From contig SOKL01000224.1 in NCBI GenBank assembly GCA_004376265.1, positions 1 through 34,294 of the forward strand: a DNA stretch of 34,294 nucleotides, read 5' to 3'. The notes beneath the pieces were generated by a model, which was given only the letters and a program-made list of their open reading frames with translations, made no database searches and was not told where the DNA came from. Both the position numbers and the translations under genes were made by a program. The stretch comes from Candidatus Thorarchaeota archaeon (GTDB lineage Archaea > Asgardarchaeota > Thorarchaeia > Thorarchaeales > Thorarchaeaceae). This document shows positions 22,582 through 30,895 of the stretch, piece after piece (position 1 is the first letter of the stretch; the number at the start of each line of letters is the position of its first letter).

Positions 22582-22806
22582 ATGGCAAAGAAAGCGAAAG
22601 CAATCTTCGTAGACCCAAGGATGTGCAAAGGTTGCAACATATGCATCTCCATCTGTCCCCATGGTGTTCTAAAAAAGTCCGACGTTGTTGATAATAGAGG
22701 ATTCTTTCTGCCTATTGTAGCTGATCTTGAAGCCTGCAAAGTATGTGCGTTGTGTGAGCTGGAGTGTCCTGATTTTGCTATCTCTGTTGCACCACTCGAT
22801 GAATGA
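22582..22806 (+). CDS. 2[4Fe-4S] ferredoxin (2-oxoacid oxidoreductase delta-like)
   Basis: This is a small electron carrier of 74 residues. Two complete cluster motifs are seen: Cys15, Cys18, Cys21, Cys25 (CKGCNICISICPHGVL) and Cys52, Cys55, Cys58, Cys62 (CKVCALCELECPDFAI). The spacing and the NRGFFLPIV linker resemble the delta subunit of 2-oxoacid:ferredoxin oxidoreductases (KorD type). No alpha, beta or gamma subunit genes follow, so it acts alone or with subunits encoded elsewhere. I start at the ATG; the track's TTG nine codons upstream lies inside the GGGAGG ribosome-binding region. Confidence 0.85.
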   Translation: MAKKAKAIFVDPRMCKGCNICISICPHGVLKKSDVVDNRGFFLPIVADLEACKVCALCELECPDFAISVAPLDE

Positions 22807-22868
22807 TGACTTGATTGTAGTCTTTATCTGATTAGAAGTGTTATAATAATACAACGAGTGATATAACC

Positions 22869-23483
22869 GTGGATGTTTCTCAGAGATATCCGCATGACAT
22901 GTTGGTGTATGAAGTGGAAAATCCCGAAATCCGTGCATTGCTTGAATTGCGAACTCAGCTCGGAGAAGAGCTTGATAGGTTAAGAGAAAGAATTGAACAA
23001 CTTGAGGAGTTCATTCAAGCTTTAGATGCAACTATTGGAAAAGGCAGTTTCACAACAGCTGACGTTGCAATAGAAGATACTGAACGAGCTCCGGTGTTGA
23101 CACCAACGGAAACCCTTGCAACCTCAGGCGAACCAAGGAGTATTGTGATAATGAACAAGTCAGGAGACTTGGAAATGGCTACCGTTGAAGTGATAGAACA
23201 AAATCTGAGGATCATACCAGCGGATCATGCCATTTACAATATTACACGTGGAGCTTTTGCAAGGTTTTTCATTCAAGAGATACTGGGAAAATTTCAACAG
23301 GAAGACCGTCATAGGGTTGAGAGCGGTGAGATAAGTTGGGATAATACTTTTGATTTTGAGGTAAAATCAGACGATAAAATCCTTGATGAAGTGGTTGTGA
23401 AGAATTTTGGCGACGAAGCTAGGTTGGAAGAGATTCAGAGAACTCTGAGATGGACATTGGAGAAAATCTATAGAGCTCGATAG
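22869..23483 (+). CDS. Coiled-coil protein of unknown function
   Basis: I do not recognise this family. The 204-residue protein has a coiled coil at about residues 18-55 (LLELRTQLGEELDRLRERIE), a low-complexity Thr/Glu/Pro linker, and a compact C-terminal domain from about 90 (SIVIMNKSGDLEMATVEVIE to LEEIQRTLRWTLEKIYRAR). There is no signal peptide or membrane segment. The start is a GTG; an ATG ten codons later is possible. It lies 62 bases after the ferredoxin in the same direction, so the two may share a transcript. Confidence 0.6.
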   Translation: MDVSQRYPHDMLVYEVENPEIRALLELRTQLGEELDRLRERIEQLEEFIQALDATIGKGSFTTADVAIEDTERAPVLTPTETLATSGEPRSIVIMNKSGDLEMATVEVIEQNLRIIPADHAIYNITRGAFARFFIQEILGKFQQEDRHRVESGEISWDNTFDFEVKSDDKILDEVVVKNFGDEARLEEIQRTLRWTLEKIYRAR

Positions 23484-23619
23484 ACCCTCTTCGCTTTTTA
23501 GTACAAACGGCGCGAATTTCACAGACCTTGATTTCTATTGCAAAAGAGTAAAATAGCTCAAGCCAAGCATTGCACTCAAGATGCTCGCATAGCGCACGAT
23601 AGTTTTTGGAGCGGAGACA

Positions 23620-24246
23620 ATGGTAATACGCTTTGACGATGAACACTTGGCTGTAAATCCCCAAGAAATCGTTAAAGTCGTTCGTGATGCCCATGAATTC
23701 TTCAAGGAGAATAAGATTGACGAACGTTATGAGAATCTTGCACTGGATCTCATTCGAAGGTTCATCTCACGAGAGGGAGTTCCACGTGATGTTGATCCAT
23801 TCTTTGGTGCAGCCCTCTATTTGGTGACAAGACACCCATGGAGTCATCCCAATCCCTTAACAAAGACCGAGTTTGCTACAAGGCTTCGGATGAAAGAGTC
23901 TAGCCTTGAATGGTATACTGAGAGCATAGTCGAGAAGCTCGGGTTCACAACATTGCATGACAAATCTCACCTTCCGTTCTTCATGGATCCCAAGGGTACA
24001 ATCGCTAGTGTTGTTGATTCAGTAGTTGGAGGAAGCGTTGGAGAAGTTGTTGTTCGTGGCATCGTAACAGGGAACACCCCTTCTTACGAAACTCTCGCCG
24101 AAACCATTGCAGACCGGCTCTGTAATATTGTGAAAATAGTCCCAAGTGCCTTTGAACAGACAATCCACACTCTTGTTAGACGTAAAATTGAGGAAGAGAG
24201 CAAGAAACTGACAGATCAGCTCTCTGGACGAAAATTAATTGACTAA
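23620..24246 (+). CDS. Cyclin-fold (TFB-like) protein
   Basis: This 208-residue helical protein resembles one TFIIB/cyclin repeat: PFFGAALYLVTRHPWSHPNP then LTKTEFATRLRMKESSLEWY at about residues 60-105. This is the pattern of a cyclin box with a helix-turn-helix. The N-terminal zinc ribbon and B-finger of a true TFB are missing, so it is not a full initiation factor. The C-terminal half (SVVDSVVGGSVGEVVVRGIV) has no match I know. The ATG has GGAG six bases upstream. Its stop overlaps the convergent DUF211 gene by four bases. Confidence 0.6.
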   Translation: MVIRFDDEHLAVNPQEIVKVVRDAHEFFKENKIDERYENLALDLIRRFISREGVPRDVDPFFGAALYLVTRHPWSHPNPLTKTEFATRLRMKESSLEWYTESIVEKLGFTTLHDKSHLPFFMDPKGTIASVVDSVVGGSVGEVVVRGIVTGNTPSYETLAETIADRLCNIVKIVPSAFEQTIHTLVRRKIEEESKKLTDQLSGRKLID

Positions 24247-24554
24247 GAATTCTCTGGTTGAATTTTTACTTCTTCAACAAACCTTCTTCCTGCAACGACT
24301 TGGTCGATTGAGTGAATCACCGCACCAGCCTGCTCAAGTATCTCTTTGATTGAGTCATAGCTGAGATCGTCACCCTCAATATATATTGTGATACTTTCTG
24401 TGTTCTGGTCTACCTCTTTTAGTGAGATGTTCAGTCCGTTCACGCGCTCATCTCTTGTTAGCATAAGGGCGAGGTCGGTTAGACGAGGACTGTGAGGTTT
24501 CAATACATCAAGAACTATTCTTCGTATGCCATGAGGCAATGATTCATTCCCCAT
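24243..24554 (-). CDS. DUF211 family protein
   Basis: This is an archaeal DUF211 protein of 103 residues. The family hallmark is plain: GIRRIVLDVLKPHSPRLTDL, a ferredoxin-like fold with GLNISLKEVDQNTESITIYI and EGDDLSYDSIKEILEQAGAV, ending IHSIDQVVAGRR. Structures of relatives are small homo-oligomers; the biochemical role is unknown. It is the only minus-strand gene in this plus-strand stretch. Its 5' end overlaps a possible small ORF on the other strand. Confidence 0.88.
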   Translation of the reverse strand: MGNESLPHGIRRIVLDVLKPHSPRLTDLALMLTRDERVNGLNISLKEVDQNTESITIYIEGDDLSYDSIKEILEQAGAVIHSIDQVVAGRRFVEEVKIQPENS

Positions 24555-24685
24555 TTATTGACCCGGAGGTCATGTTCATCCTGTCAGGTTTCATGGAATA
24601 CCTTGTTAAACTTTACGACATGGGAATGGCGCCTTCCGGTTTGGCCACACTGTCATACAGCTACAGTTGCAATGAAACATGGTAA
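24539..24685 (+). CDS. Possible 48-residue small protein
   Basis: This is an open frame starting MIHSPFIDPEVMFILSGFME and continuing YLVKLYDMGMAPSGLATLSY to a TAA. A strong GGAGG lies inside it, one base before an internal ATG (24571), too close to serve that start, but possibly serving the ATG at 24592. The hydrophobic/amphipathic pattern looks protein-like. It overlaps the DUF211 start on the opposite strand. It is too short to be sure. Confidence 0.3.
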   Translation: MIHSPFIDPEVMFILSGFMEYLVKLYDMGMAPSGLATLSYSYSCNETW

Positions 24686-24699
24686 ATATTCCCGAAGGC

Positions 24700-24710
24700 T
24701 TATATCGCGA
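24700..24710 (+). promoter_or_regulatory. TATA box repeating TTATATCGCGA
   Basis: This has the same 11 bases as at 22540-22550, here 79 bases upstream of the TTG start of the gene at 24779. The predicted transcription start is near 24728, leaving a leader of about 50 bases in which a 26-codon basic frame (MKSQLFRWVRRELRLG...) overlaps the main start. Confidence 0.35.
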
Positions 24711-24778
24711 CAACAGAGGTTCAATGAAGAGCCAACTTTTTCGTTGGGTTCGCCGGGAATTGAGGTTGGGACGCTACC

Positions 24779-25090
24779 TTGACAAAACAAGAGAGACTCG
24801 ATAAAAACAGAAGAGAAGAATCCGATTCTAAGCCATTACGAAAGGAGAAATATAGCAAATCGGGTAGAAATATCAACATCACTAGAGCAGACTTCAAAAG
24901 CGAACCTCTTTGGTCACTACTTCTTGAAACCGCAAGAAACAACCCGCTCCATGCAGGCAATGTTGGATATGTAAAAGAATACATCCTACCAAATAACCCA
25001 AAAATCGATGCTAAGGAATTAGCGAATAAACTCTCTATCACTGTAGGAGAAGCACTTGCTATCCTTGATCGGCTTTTACCTGAGAAGTGA
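24779..25090 (+). CDS. Small protein with C-terminal HTH-like domain
   Basis: This 103-residue protein starts at TTG. The first 35 residues are almost all charged (KQERLDKNRREESDSKPLRK). The rest is folded-looking: EPLWSLLLETARNNPLHAGN, then KIDAKELANKLSITVGEALA and ILDRL, which reads as a winged helix or HTH. The opposite strand also has a 124-residue frame, but its composition is that of a shadow. No named family was recognised. It probably binds nucleic acid or a protein partner. Confidence 0.6.
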   Translation: MTKQERLDKNRREESDSKPLRKEKYSKSGRNINITRADFKSEPLWSLLLETARNNPLHAGNVGYVKEYILPNNPKIDAKELANKLSITVGEALAILDRLLPEK

Positions 25091-25156
25091 ACCATTCACA
25101 CACACATCTGAATTTTTATGCGATATTAGGTTGAATTAGGTGTGGATTGAGATTAG

Positions 25157-26233
25157 ATGACTGAGCAGGCAGGTTTTCGTGATGCCCGATATGCACACGC
25201 TGTAGTCAAAAAGATCGAATCTTTGAACCAGGGACGTGAAACCCGAATAGTCCATGTCTGTGGAACTCACGAGGACACCATTGTTCAGCATGGTGTACGC
25301 TCACTATTACCCAAATCCATTAAGCTTGTTGCAGGCCCCGGTTGTCCTGTCTGTGTCTGTGCAGCCCAGGATGTTGATATGGCTATTGAACTTGCCCGAC
25401 AAGGGCACATCATCACAACATTTGGTGATATGGTTCGTGTTCCATCAACGGACTCATCGCTCGCGAAAGAACGTACATCCGGGGCTGATGTGCGTATTGT
25501 CTATGGTGTAAGTGAAGCAGTAGAGATAGCTCGAGAGAATCCTGACAAGGAGGTTGTGTTTATTGGAATTGGATTTGAAACAACTGCACCAACAATAGCC
25601 CTCGAACTCATTCGAGGGCCGCCTTCTAATTATTCCGTATTCACCTCACTCAAGGTAATCCCTCCTGCCATGGACCTCCTTGTGAATTTGGAAGGGTTTG
25701 GTGTGGACGGTTTCATAACCCCAGGTCATGTGTCAACAATAATTGGGAGTAATGCCTTTCAACCGTTTGCAGAAAAGACAGGTGTTCCCTGTGTAGTTGC
25801 AGGTTTTGAACCACTTGATGTTCTTGAGTCTGTACGAATGATTCTTGTACAGATTGAAGAGGGACGAGCAGATTCCGAGAATGAATACACTCGGGTAGTC
25901 AAACCTGAAGGCAATCTTGCGGCGCAAAGGGTTATTGAACAAGCATTTCGAGTTGATGATGCACCTTGGAGAGGCTTAGGCATCATTGAGAAATCTGGAT
26001 ACTCTATTCGTGAAGAGTTTGGTGAACATAACGCACGGTTACGATTCGAGTTTCCCGAGATTGAATCTGTGGATATCCTTCCTGGATGCAGATGTCATGA
26101 AGTGATCCTAGGTATGATTGGTCCGGTTGATTGCGCTCTCTTCGGAAAAAGATGCACAATTGAGGATCCTTATGGTCCCTGTATGGTGGGACGTGAGGGG
26201 ACTTGCAGAATCAGATTTGAGAACCTAGAATGA
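25157..26233 (+). CDS. hypD: Hydrogenase maturation protein HypD
   Basis: HypD builds the Fe(CN)2CO group of NiFe hydrogenases with HypC and HypE. All family motifs are present: IVHVCGTHEDTI (Cys35), LVAGPGCPVCVCAAQDVDMA (Cys63, Cys66, Cys68), VFIGIGFETTAPTIALELIR, FITPGHVSTIIG and PCVVAGFEPLDVLESV. The C-terminal cysteine set that holds the 4Fe-4S cluster (PGCRCHEVILG, FGKRCTIEDPYGPC) is also there. At 358 residues it is full length. No hypC or hypE lies next to it here. It implies an NiFe hydrogenase elsewhere in the genome and converges on the hdr operon. Confidence 0.97.
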   Translation: MTEQAGFRDARYAHAVVKKIESLNQGRETRIVHVCGTHEDTIVQHGVRSLLPKSIKLVAGPGCPVCVCAAQDVDMAIELARQGHIITTFGDMVRVPSTDSSLAKERTSGADVRIVYGVSEAVEIARENPDKEVVFIGIGFETTAPTIALELIRGPPSNYSVFTSLKVIPPAMDLLVNLEGFGVDGFITPGHVSTIIGSNAFQPFAEKTGVPCVVAGFEPLDVLESVRMILVQIEEGRADSENEYTRVVKPEGNLAAQRVIEQAFRVDDAPWRGLGIIEKSGYSIREEFGEHNARLRFEFPEIESVDILPGCRCHEVILGMIGPVDCALFGKRCTIEDPYGPCMVGREGTCRIRFENLE

Positions 26234-26236
26234 AAC

Positions 26237-26857
26237 TCATTTTCTCGGACTTTTTCTCTCAGCTGCTCTGAGTTCTTTTGGAGTGTTGATGTTCGTAAAA
26301 GTGTTAAGATCCGAATCAAACTGTTTCAGGGTTTCAGTTGAAACAAAGAGAACACTGTGTAATCGGTCTAAGAGGGCTCTCATTCTATGAAGGCCCTCCG
26401 CCATCACCTTGAGTCCATGAAAGTAGGCATGTTCAGCTAAGTAGACCGAATGAAGTGGTTCAATATATCCTGATGGCCATGCAGGCACAACCGCACCATG
26501 CCCTGGACTCATCCTGATTAGCATTTTCAGGAGTTCAGTATTTGCCAGAGGAGTATCTATAGGTAGAAGAAGAACATGTGATGTGAGTGTGTATTCAAAC
26601 GCAGTGAGTGCTCCCGCAAGGGCGCTTTTTATCTCACTTGGTGGGTCAACAACGATACGAACGTCAGACACAATCCCTCGGAGGTTTTCTTCCTGAGTTT
26701 CATCAGAGACCACAATCATGATTTCAGACGATAGTTTCTGTGCAACATCAACCATGTGTGCGATGAGCGGTCTCCCTTGAAACTCAGCGAGTGCTTTCTC
26801 TGATCCAAACCTCTTGGCAGAACCACCTGCGAGAATTGCGACCGTTGTTTTTTCCAT
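26237..26857 (-). CDS. mobA: MobA-like molybdenum cofactor guanylyltransferase
   Basis: This is a nucleotidyltransferase of the MobA/MobA-like fold, expected to attach GMP (or CMP) to molybdopterin. It opens TTVAILAGGSAKRFGSEKAL, the nucleotide-binding loop, then FQGRPLIAHMVDVAQ, VDPPSEIKSALAGALTAFEY, LLLPIDTPL (metal-binding Asp) and FTNINTPKEL near the end. I use the ATG at 26857 (206 residues), preceded by GGGGA; the track's extra 41 residues overlap hdrB and are not family-like. It is last in the hdr operon, 61 bases after hdrB, which hints at a Mo/W enzyme working with the Hdr module. Confidence 0.85.
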   Translation of the reverse strand: MEKTTVAILAGGSAKRFGSEKALAEFQGRPLIAHMVDVAQKLSSEIMIVVSDETQEENLRGIVSDVRIVVDPPSEIKSALAGALTAFEYTLTSHVLLLPIDTPLANTELLKMLIRMSPGHGAVVPAWPSGYIEPLHSVYLAEHAYFHGLKVMAEGLHRMRALLDRLHSVLFVSTETLKQFDSDLNTFTNINTPKELRAAERKSPRK

Positions 26858-26918
26858 GGTTGAATGTCCCCACTGCAAACGACTCGCGCGGTCAATTGGT
26901 TGTAATAAAGTGTTTTGG

Positions 26919-27821
26919 CTAGAGTCCCGTCGGTATGGATTCACTGTCTTCTTTCGTGTCAACGAACTTGGGCAACTCAATCTTCACTCTGTGATCGGCA
27001 AGTAGCATATCTGTATCGGGCAGACCCATTGCGATGGCGAGAAGCTCTGTGTAGTAGAAGACTGGCAATTTGAATTCCGTACCAAAGAGTCTATTCGCTA
27101 TTTTCTGTCCAGATTCGAATGTGATGAAACAAGTTGGACAGAAGACAATCATTGCATCTGGTTCAACCATTGTAATACTCGTCATCTTTTCTCTTAAGAC
27201 AGCATAAGATGTTTCAGAATCGGTTTTTCTGACACCCGCTCCGCAACACATGACTTTGTCCATGTACTCCAACGATTCCATTCCTATCGCTTCACATAGC
27301 ATATCAAGCTTGATCGGAGCCTCAGCGTTATCCACTTGCATAATCTTCTGTGGTCTCAAGAGATGACATCCTGAGTGTGTGACGACTTTGATGGGGACTG
27401 GTCTAACTACCTTTGATGAAATCGTTTCCACTCCAATCTCATCGAAGAGAAGTTGATGAACATGAATGATTGAAGATGTTCCCTTGTATTCAAGGCCCAT
27501 TTCTTTTAGAACCTCGTTCGCTTTCTCCTTCTGTTCAGGGTTTGTATCAAGTTCATATTTAGCAACTGTGAGGGATTCGTGACAGCCAGCACATGCAGTC
27601 AAGATATCTAGACTCTTTGCTTCTGCAAGAGCAATATTCCTTGCTGCGAATGTTACCCATGTATCTTCAGAGAACGACCTAATTGCATTAGGTTCTGGAC
27701 AACACGTGAATGCAAGATCCACCAGTTCAATCCCGAATTCAGGAACTACCATGCGGACTGATTTCTCAGCAAACTGCAACCGATTTGCCATTGTACAACC
27801 TGGGAAGAAAGCGTACTTCAT
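26919..27821 (-). CDS. hdrB: Heterodisulfide reductase subunit B-like protein
   Basis: HdrB carries the noncubane Fe-S clusters that reduce disulfides. Both CCG domains are complete: Cys9, Cys40-Cys41, Cys77 and Cys80 (FTCCPEP, CAGCHE), and Cys152, Cys192-Cys193, Cys228 and Cys231 (SGCHLLRP, VMCCGAGV, FCPTCF). At 300 residues it matches the usual HdrB length. It overlaps hdrC by four bases (ATGA). In a non-methanogen the substrate may be a disulfide other than CoM-S-S-CoB; the sequence does not tell. Confidence 0.95.
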   Translation of the reverse strand: MKYAFFPGCTMANRLQFAEKSVRMVVPEFGIELVDLAFTCCPEPNAIRSFSEDTWVTFAARNIALAEAKSLDILTACAGCHESLTVAKYELDTNPEQKEKANEVLKEMGLEYKGTSSIIHVHQLLFDEIGVETISSKVVRPVPIKVVTHSGCHLLRPQKIMQVDNAEAPIKLDMLCEAIGMESLEYMDKVMCCGAGVRKTDSETSYAVLREKMTSITMVEPDAMIVFCPTCFITFESGQKIANRLFGTEFKLPVFYYTELLAIAMGLPDTDMLLADHRVKIELPKFVDTKEDSESIPTGL

Positions 27822-28324
27822 TCTGCTTCCTCCTTTACAGATGCTCTGTTAGTTTCGAGGACATCATAGGCACCCGTAGCTTTGAAAATCACTTTGACTT
27901 GCTCGGGATCTGGTTGGGGTAAATCAGGAAGACCCAATTCACTACGTTTTTTGTCTGACCTATTTGATTGTGGTGATAGACATCCCCGTGCAAGTAGTGC
28001 CTCAGCAGCCTCGATAAAATCTGCGGGTGCTTTACCTTCTTTCGAAGAGATGTTCTTAATTCCCATGAGAATATCTGCAAGCGAAACTCCCATTGGACAG
28101 CGTTCTTCACACATCAAGCAGTAAGCACATAGCCATTCAGTCCCTTCACTAGGGATCTCCCCATCAGTAATGATGGAGTCGACAGATATTCGTGGGTTCA
28201 TTTGTGGTGTAACTCTGAAAACCGGACAAGAAGACGCACATATACCACACTGAAAACAAGGTCGAGCAGCTTTTCGGAGTTCTTCAAATTCTTGGTTGAA
28301 ACTATTATCTGCCAATCTACTCAT
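27818..28324 (-). CDS. hdrC: Heterodisulfide reductase subunit C-like protein
   Basis: HdrC is a 2[4Fe-4S] protein that passes electrons from HdrA to HdrB. Both motifs are intact: CFQCGICASSCPVF (Cys23, 26, 29, 33) and CAYCLMCEERCPMGV (Cys66, 69, 72, 76). The length is 168 residues. It overlaps both hdrA (stop) and hdrB (start) by four bases, so the three are translated together. Confidence 0.95.
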   Translation of the reverse strand: MSRLADNSFNQEFEELRKAARPCFQCGICASSCPVFRVTPQMNPRISVDSIITDGEIPSEGTEWLCAYCLMCEERCPMGVSLADILMGIKNISSKEGKAPADFIEAAEALLARGCLSPQSNRSDKKRSELGLPDLPQPDPEQVKVIFKATGAYDVLETNRASVKEEAE

Positions 28325-30870
28325 TTCCCTCCTTTCTTCTTTTTCGTAGCAATCTTCTTGGCACCACTACTTTTCGATTTTGTCTTCTTCTTTAGCTTAG
28401 CTGCTGCCTTTGATTTTGGTTTGGCTTTTGTTGCTGTTTTTTTCTTGGGCTTCACACTTGATTTTCTAGGCTTGAGCTTACTTTTCTTGTGCCTCTCTGC
28501 GACTTCAGCCATCTCGCTCATGATAGTTTGCCATTTCTTGCCTTCTCCAGCCGAGATCCACTCCACTCGAAATCGTTCATCCTCTATGTTGTTCCTCTTC
28601 ATCCAACCTCTAATTCTCGGCTCGCGCTTAGCCATCCAGTGATTACCCGTCTGGAAATGACAATCTGCTGGAAGATGACAACCAGAGTAGAGTATTGCTC
28701 CCGCACCAAGTTCAAAAGCTTTCTGGGCAAATCTAGTAGAGTAACGTCCTGAACACATTGACCGAATCACTCTAGAGTTTGTTGGATATTGCATCCTTGA
28801 AACACCTGCGAGGTCAGATCCTCGATATGAACAGAAAGCACATGCAAATGCTAGAATCTTTTCCTCGGGCTTCTCAGCTAGAGCAATTTCTATCTGAGCC
28901 TCAATCTGTTCATTCGTAAAGTTAGGCATGTAAATTGCGTCATTTGGACAATCACCAGCGCATGTCCCACACGCCTGACAAAGAGCTCCCATCACAGTGA
29001 ACTTACCGGTACCGTCTTCTGAAATTGCTCCATATGGACATCGCTTCACACAAGTGCCACATCTATTGCATTTATCTTGCATAATTCGAGCACTGAGGGC
29101 TTCTATTGGATATCGGCCTTTCTGAAGGATTATCGCAGCACGACCAGCCGCAGCACTGGCTTGAATGACAGAGTCTCGAATATCCTTGGGACTCTCTGCT
29201 CCTCCACAGATGAACACTCCTGCAGAGCTTGTGTCCACAGGTCTCAATTTCGGATGTGACTCGATATAGAATGAATCTGCCGTACAGGATATTGGCAGCG
29301 GAAAATTCCCAGACTGGCCCTCTGCTCCCATGGACAATATAACCATGTCATAGTCTAACAGATCCAATTTGTTGTGAGTTGTATCTTCAACACTCACTCG
29401 CAAGTTCTTGGTCTTTGGATACTGCTGAATCTCACCAACTCGACCACGAACAAACTTGACACCCTCTTCTCGCGCTTTGCGATACTGATCTTCGAAATAC
29501 TTACCATGCATTCTGAGGTCTTGGTAATAGATTACTACCTCTGTATCAGGATAATGTTCTTTTATTAGCAGGGCACACTTCACTGATTCTGCACAACAGA
29601 AATTCGAACAGGCAGGTGTCGTGTCAATATTACGCGACCCGACGCACTGTGCAATTGCCACTGATGTTGGTTTGGTAAGATCCGAGGGTCTCACAAGCTT
29701 GCCTTCTGTAGGTCCAGCGGCATTGATCAATCTCTCAAACTCAAGTGAGGTGATTACGTTGGGATACCTTCCCCAACCAAGACGAGGAATCTTCTCTGGA
29801 TTTGCAGGATTGAAACCTGTTGCCAATATGATGACTCCAACTTCAAAGTCTATGTACCTATCTTGGTCTGAAGATACAATGGCTTCCTGTTCACATCTAT
29901 CGATACACTTTCCACAACGAATCAAATCCATTCCAAGACAAGTATCAGGGTCAATGAAATACGATGAGGGGACTGCTTGAGGGAATGAAATCTGTATTGC
30001 CTTCTGCCAAGTCAAGTTCTGATCTGTTCTACTTGGAACATCTACGGGACAAACTTCTACACAGTCTCCACATGATGTGCATTTGTCCATGTCCACGAAC
30101 CGTGCCCGTTGTTTCACTCGAACATCGAAGTTACCCACATATCCCGAGATTGTTTCGACTTCGGCCATAGTCATAAGATTGATGTTGGGATGTTTTCCGA
30201 CATCTACCATCTTTGGTCCAAGAATACAAATGGAACAGTCATTTTGTGGGAAAACTTTGTCTAAGATGGCCATAATGCCGCCTATAGTTGATTCTCTCTC
30301 CACAAGATTGACCTTGAATCCTGCATCAGCAAGGTCAAGGGCTGCCTGCATGCCAGCTACTCCAGCTCCAACAACCAAGGCTGCCTGTGTCACAGGAACA
30401 TCCTGTTCTTTCTGGGCTTCGAGCGTTGCGGCTTTTGCAACGGACATGGCAACCAGTTCTTTCGCCTTCTCTGTTGCAGCTTCTGGATCACCTCGGTGCA
30501 CCCACGAAACGTGCTCACGAATATTGGCCATTATACAGAGATATGGATTGAGCCCTGCGGCTTTCACTGCCTTTCTGAATGTATCCTCATGCATCGTTGG
30601 GCTACATGATGCAACAACAACTCGATTGAGGTCATGCTCCTTGATAGTTTCCTCAATCTCTCTCTGGCCAGGGTCTGCACATGTGTAGCGATTAACTTGT
30701 ACAAAGACAACACCTGGCAGTGTTTTAGCATACTCCGCTAATGAATCAATGTCTACAACTGCACCGATATTTTTACCACACATACAAGGAAATACACCGA
30801 TGCGCAATTCTGAATCCACGGATACAACCTCAATTTCCGAAGATTCAGCATTATGGTCGCGTGTGGTCAT
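28321..30870 (-). CDS. hdrA: HdrA fused to MvhD, with lysine-rich tail
   Basis: HdrA is the flavin-bifurcating subunit. Visible are an N-terminal cluster region (GVFPCMCGKNIG), the FAD-binding LVVGAGVAGMQAALDLADAG at about 165, cluster motifs CTSCGDCVEVCPVDVP and CGKCIDRCEQEA, and a C-terminal ferredoxin pair CNRCGTCVKRCPYGAI and CQACGTCAGDCPNDAI. An MvhD-type domain follows (about 680-790; FACAFCSYRGSDLAG, MCSGR, YSGCHLPADCHFQ), normally a separate protein linking Hdr to a hydrogenase or formate dehydrogenase. The last roughly 55 residues are almost all Lys, Ser, Ala and Pro. I start at the ATG at 30870 (849 residues); the 46 extra residues in the track are not family-like. Confidence 0.94.
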   Translation of the reverse strand: MTTRDHNAESSEIEVVSVDSELRIGVFPCMCGKNIGAVVDIDSLAEYAKTLPGVVFVQVNRYTCADPGQREIEETIKEHDLNRVVVASCSPTMHEDTFRKAVKAAGLNPYLCIMANIREHVSWVHRGDPEAATEKAKELVAMSVAKAATLEAQKEQDVPVTQAALVVGAGVAGMQAALDLADAGFKVNLVERESTIGGIMAILDKVFPQNDCSICILGPKMVDVGKHPNINLMTMAEVETISGYVGNFDVRVKQRARFVDMDKCTSCGDCVEVCPVDVPSRTDQNLTWQKAIQISFPQAVPSSYFIDPDTCLGMDLIRCGKCIDRCEQEAIVSSDQDRYIDFEVGVIILATGFNPANPEKIPRLGWGRYPNVITSLEFERLINAAGPTEGKLVRPSDLTKPTSVAIAQCVGSRNIDTTPACSNFCCAESVKCALLIKEHYPDTEVVIYYQDLRMHGKYFEDQYRKAREEGVKFVRGRVGEIQQYPKTKNLRVSVEDTTHNKLDLLDYDMVILSMGAEGQSGNFPLPISCTADSFYIESHPKLRPVDTSSAGVFICGGAESPKDIRDSVIQASAAAGRAAIILQKGRYPIEALSARIMQDKCNRCGTCVKRCPYGAISEDGTGKFTVMGALCQACGTCAGDCPNDAIYMPNFTNEQIEAQIEIALAEKPEEKILAFACAFCSYRGSDLAGVSRMQYPTNSRVIRSMCSGRYSTRFAQKAFELGAGAILYSGCHLPADCHFQTGNHWMAKREPRIRGWMKRNNIEDERFRVEWISAGEGKKWQTIMSEMAEVAERHKKSKLKPRKSSVKPKKKTATKAKPKSKAAAKLKKKTKSKSSGAKKIATKKKKGGK

Positions 30871-30881
30871 ATGAGGGTCCT

Positions 30882-30895
30882 CGTTCTGCAGAACG
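30882..30895. promoter_or_regulatory. Perfect 14-bp palindrome ahead of hdrA
   Basis: CGTTCTGCAGAACG lies 12 bases before the hdrA ATG. A minus-strand TATA-like CTTTATTA lies about 25-30 bases further upstream (near 30925), so the palindrome falls at or just after the expected transcription start, a good site for a repressor dimer. Chance palindromes of this size are expected about twice in a window this long. Confidence 0.4.

Noticed and set aside
24721-25095. 124-residue minus-strand ORF opposite 24779-25090
   Set aside because: Ser/Leu/Phe shadow composition; the plus-strand frame has a more natural composition, a ribosomal start context and a TATA box.
26237-26980. Longer mobA start at 26980
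   Set aside because: The extra 41 residues overlap the end of hdrB and precede the canonical LAGG start region; ATG 26857 has a ribosome-binding site.
28202-28642. 146-residue plus-strand hydrophobic ORF
   Set aside because: It is a shadow of the lysine-rich HdrA tail.
30077-30688. 203-residue plus-strand ORF inside hdrA
   Set aside because: It is antisense to a gene with intact cofactor motifs; no domain is seen.
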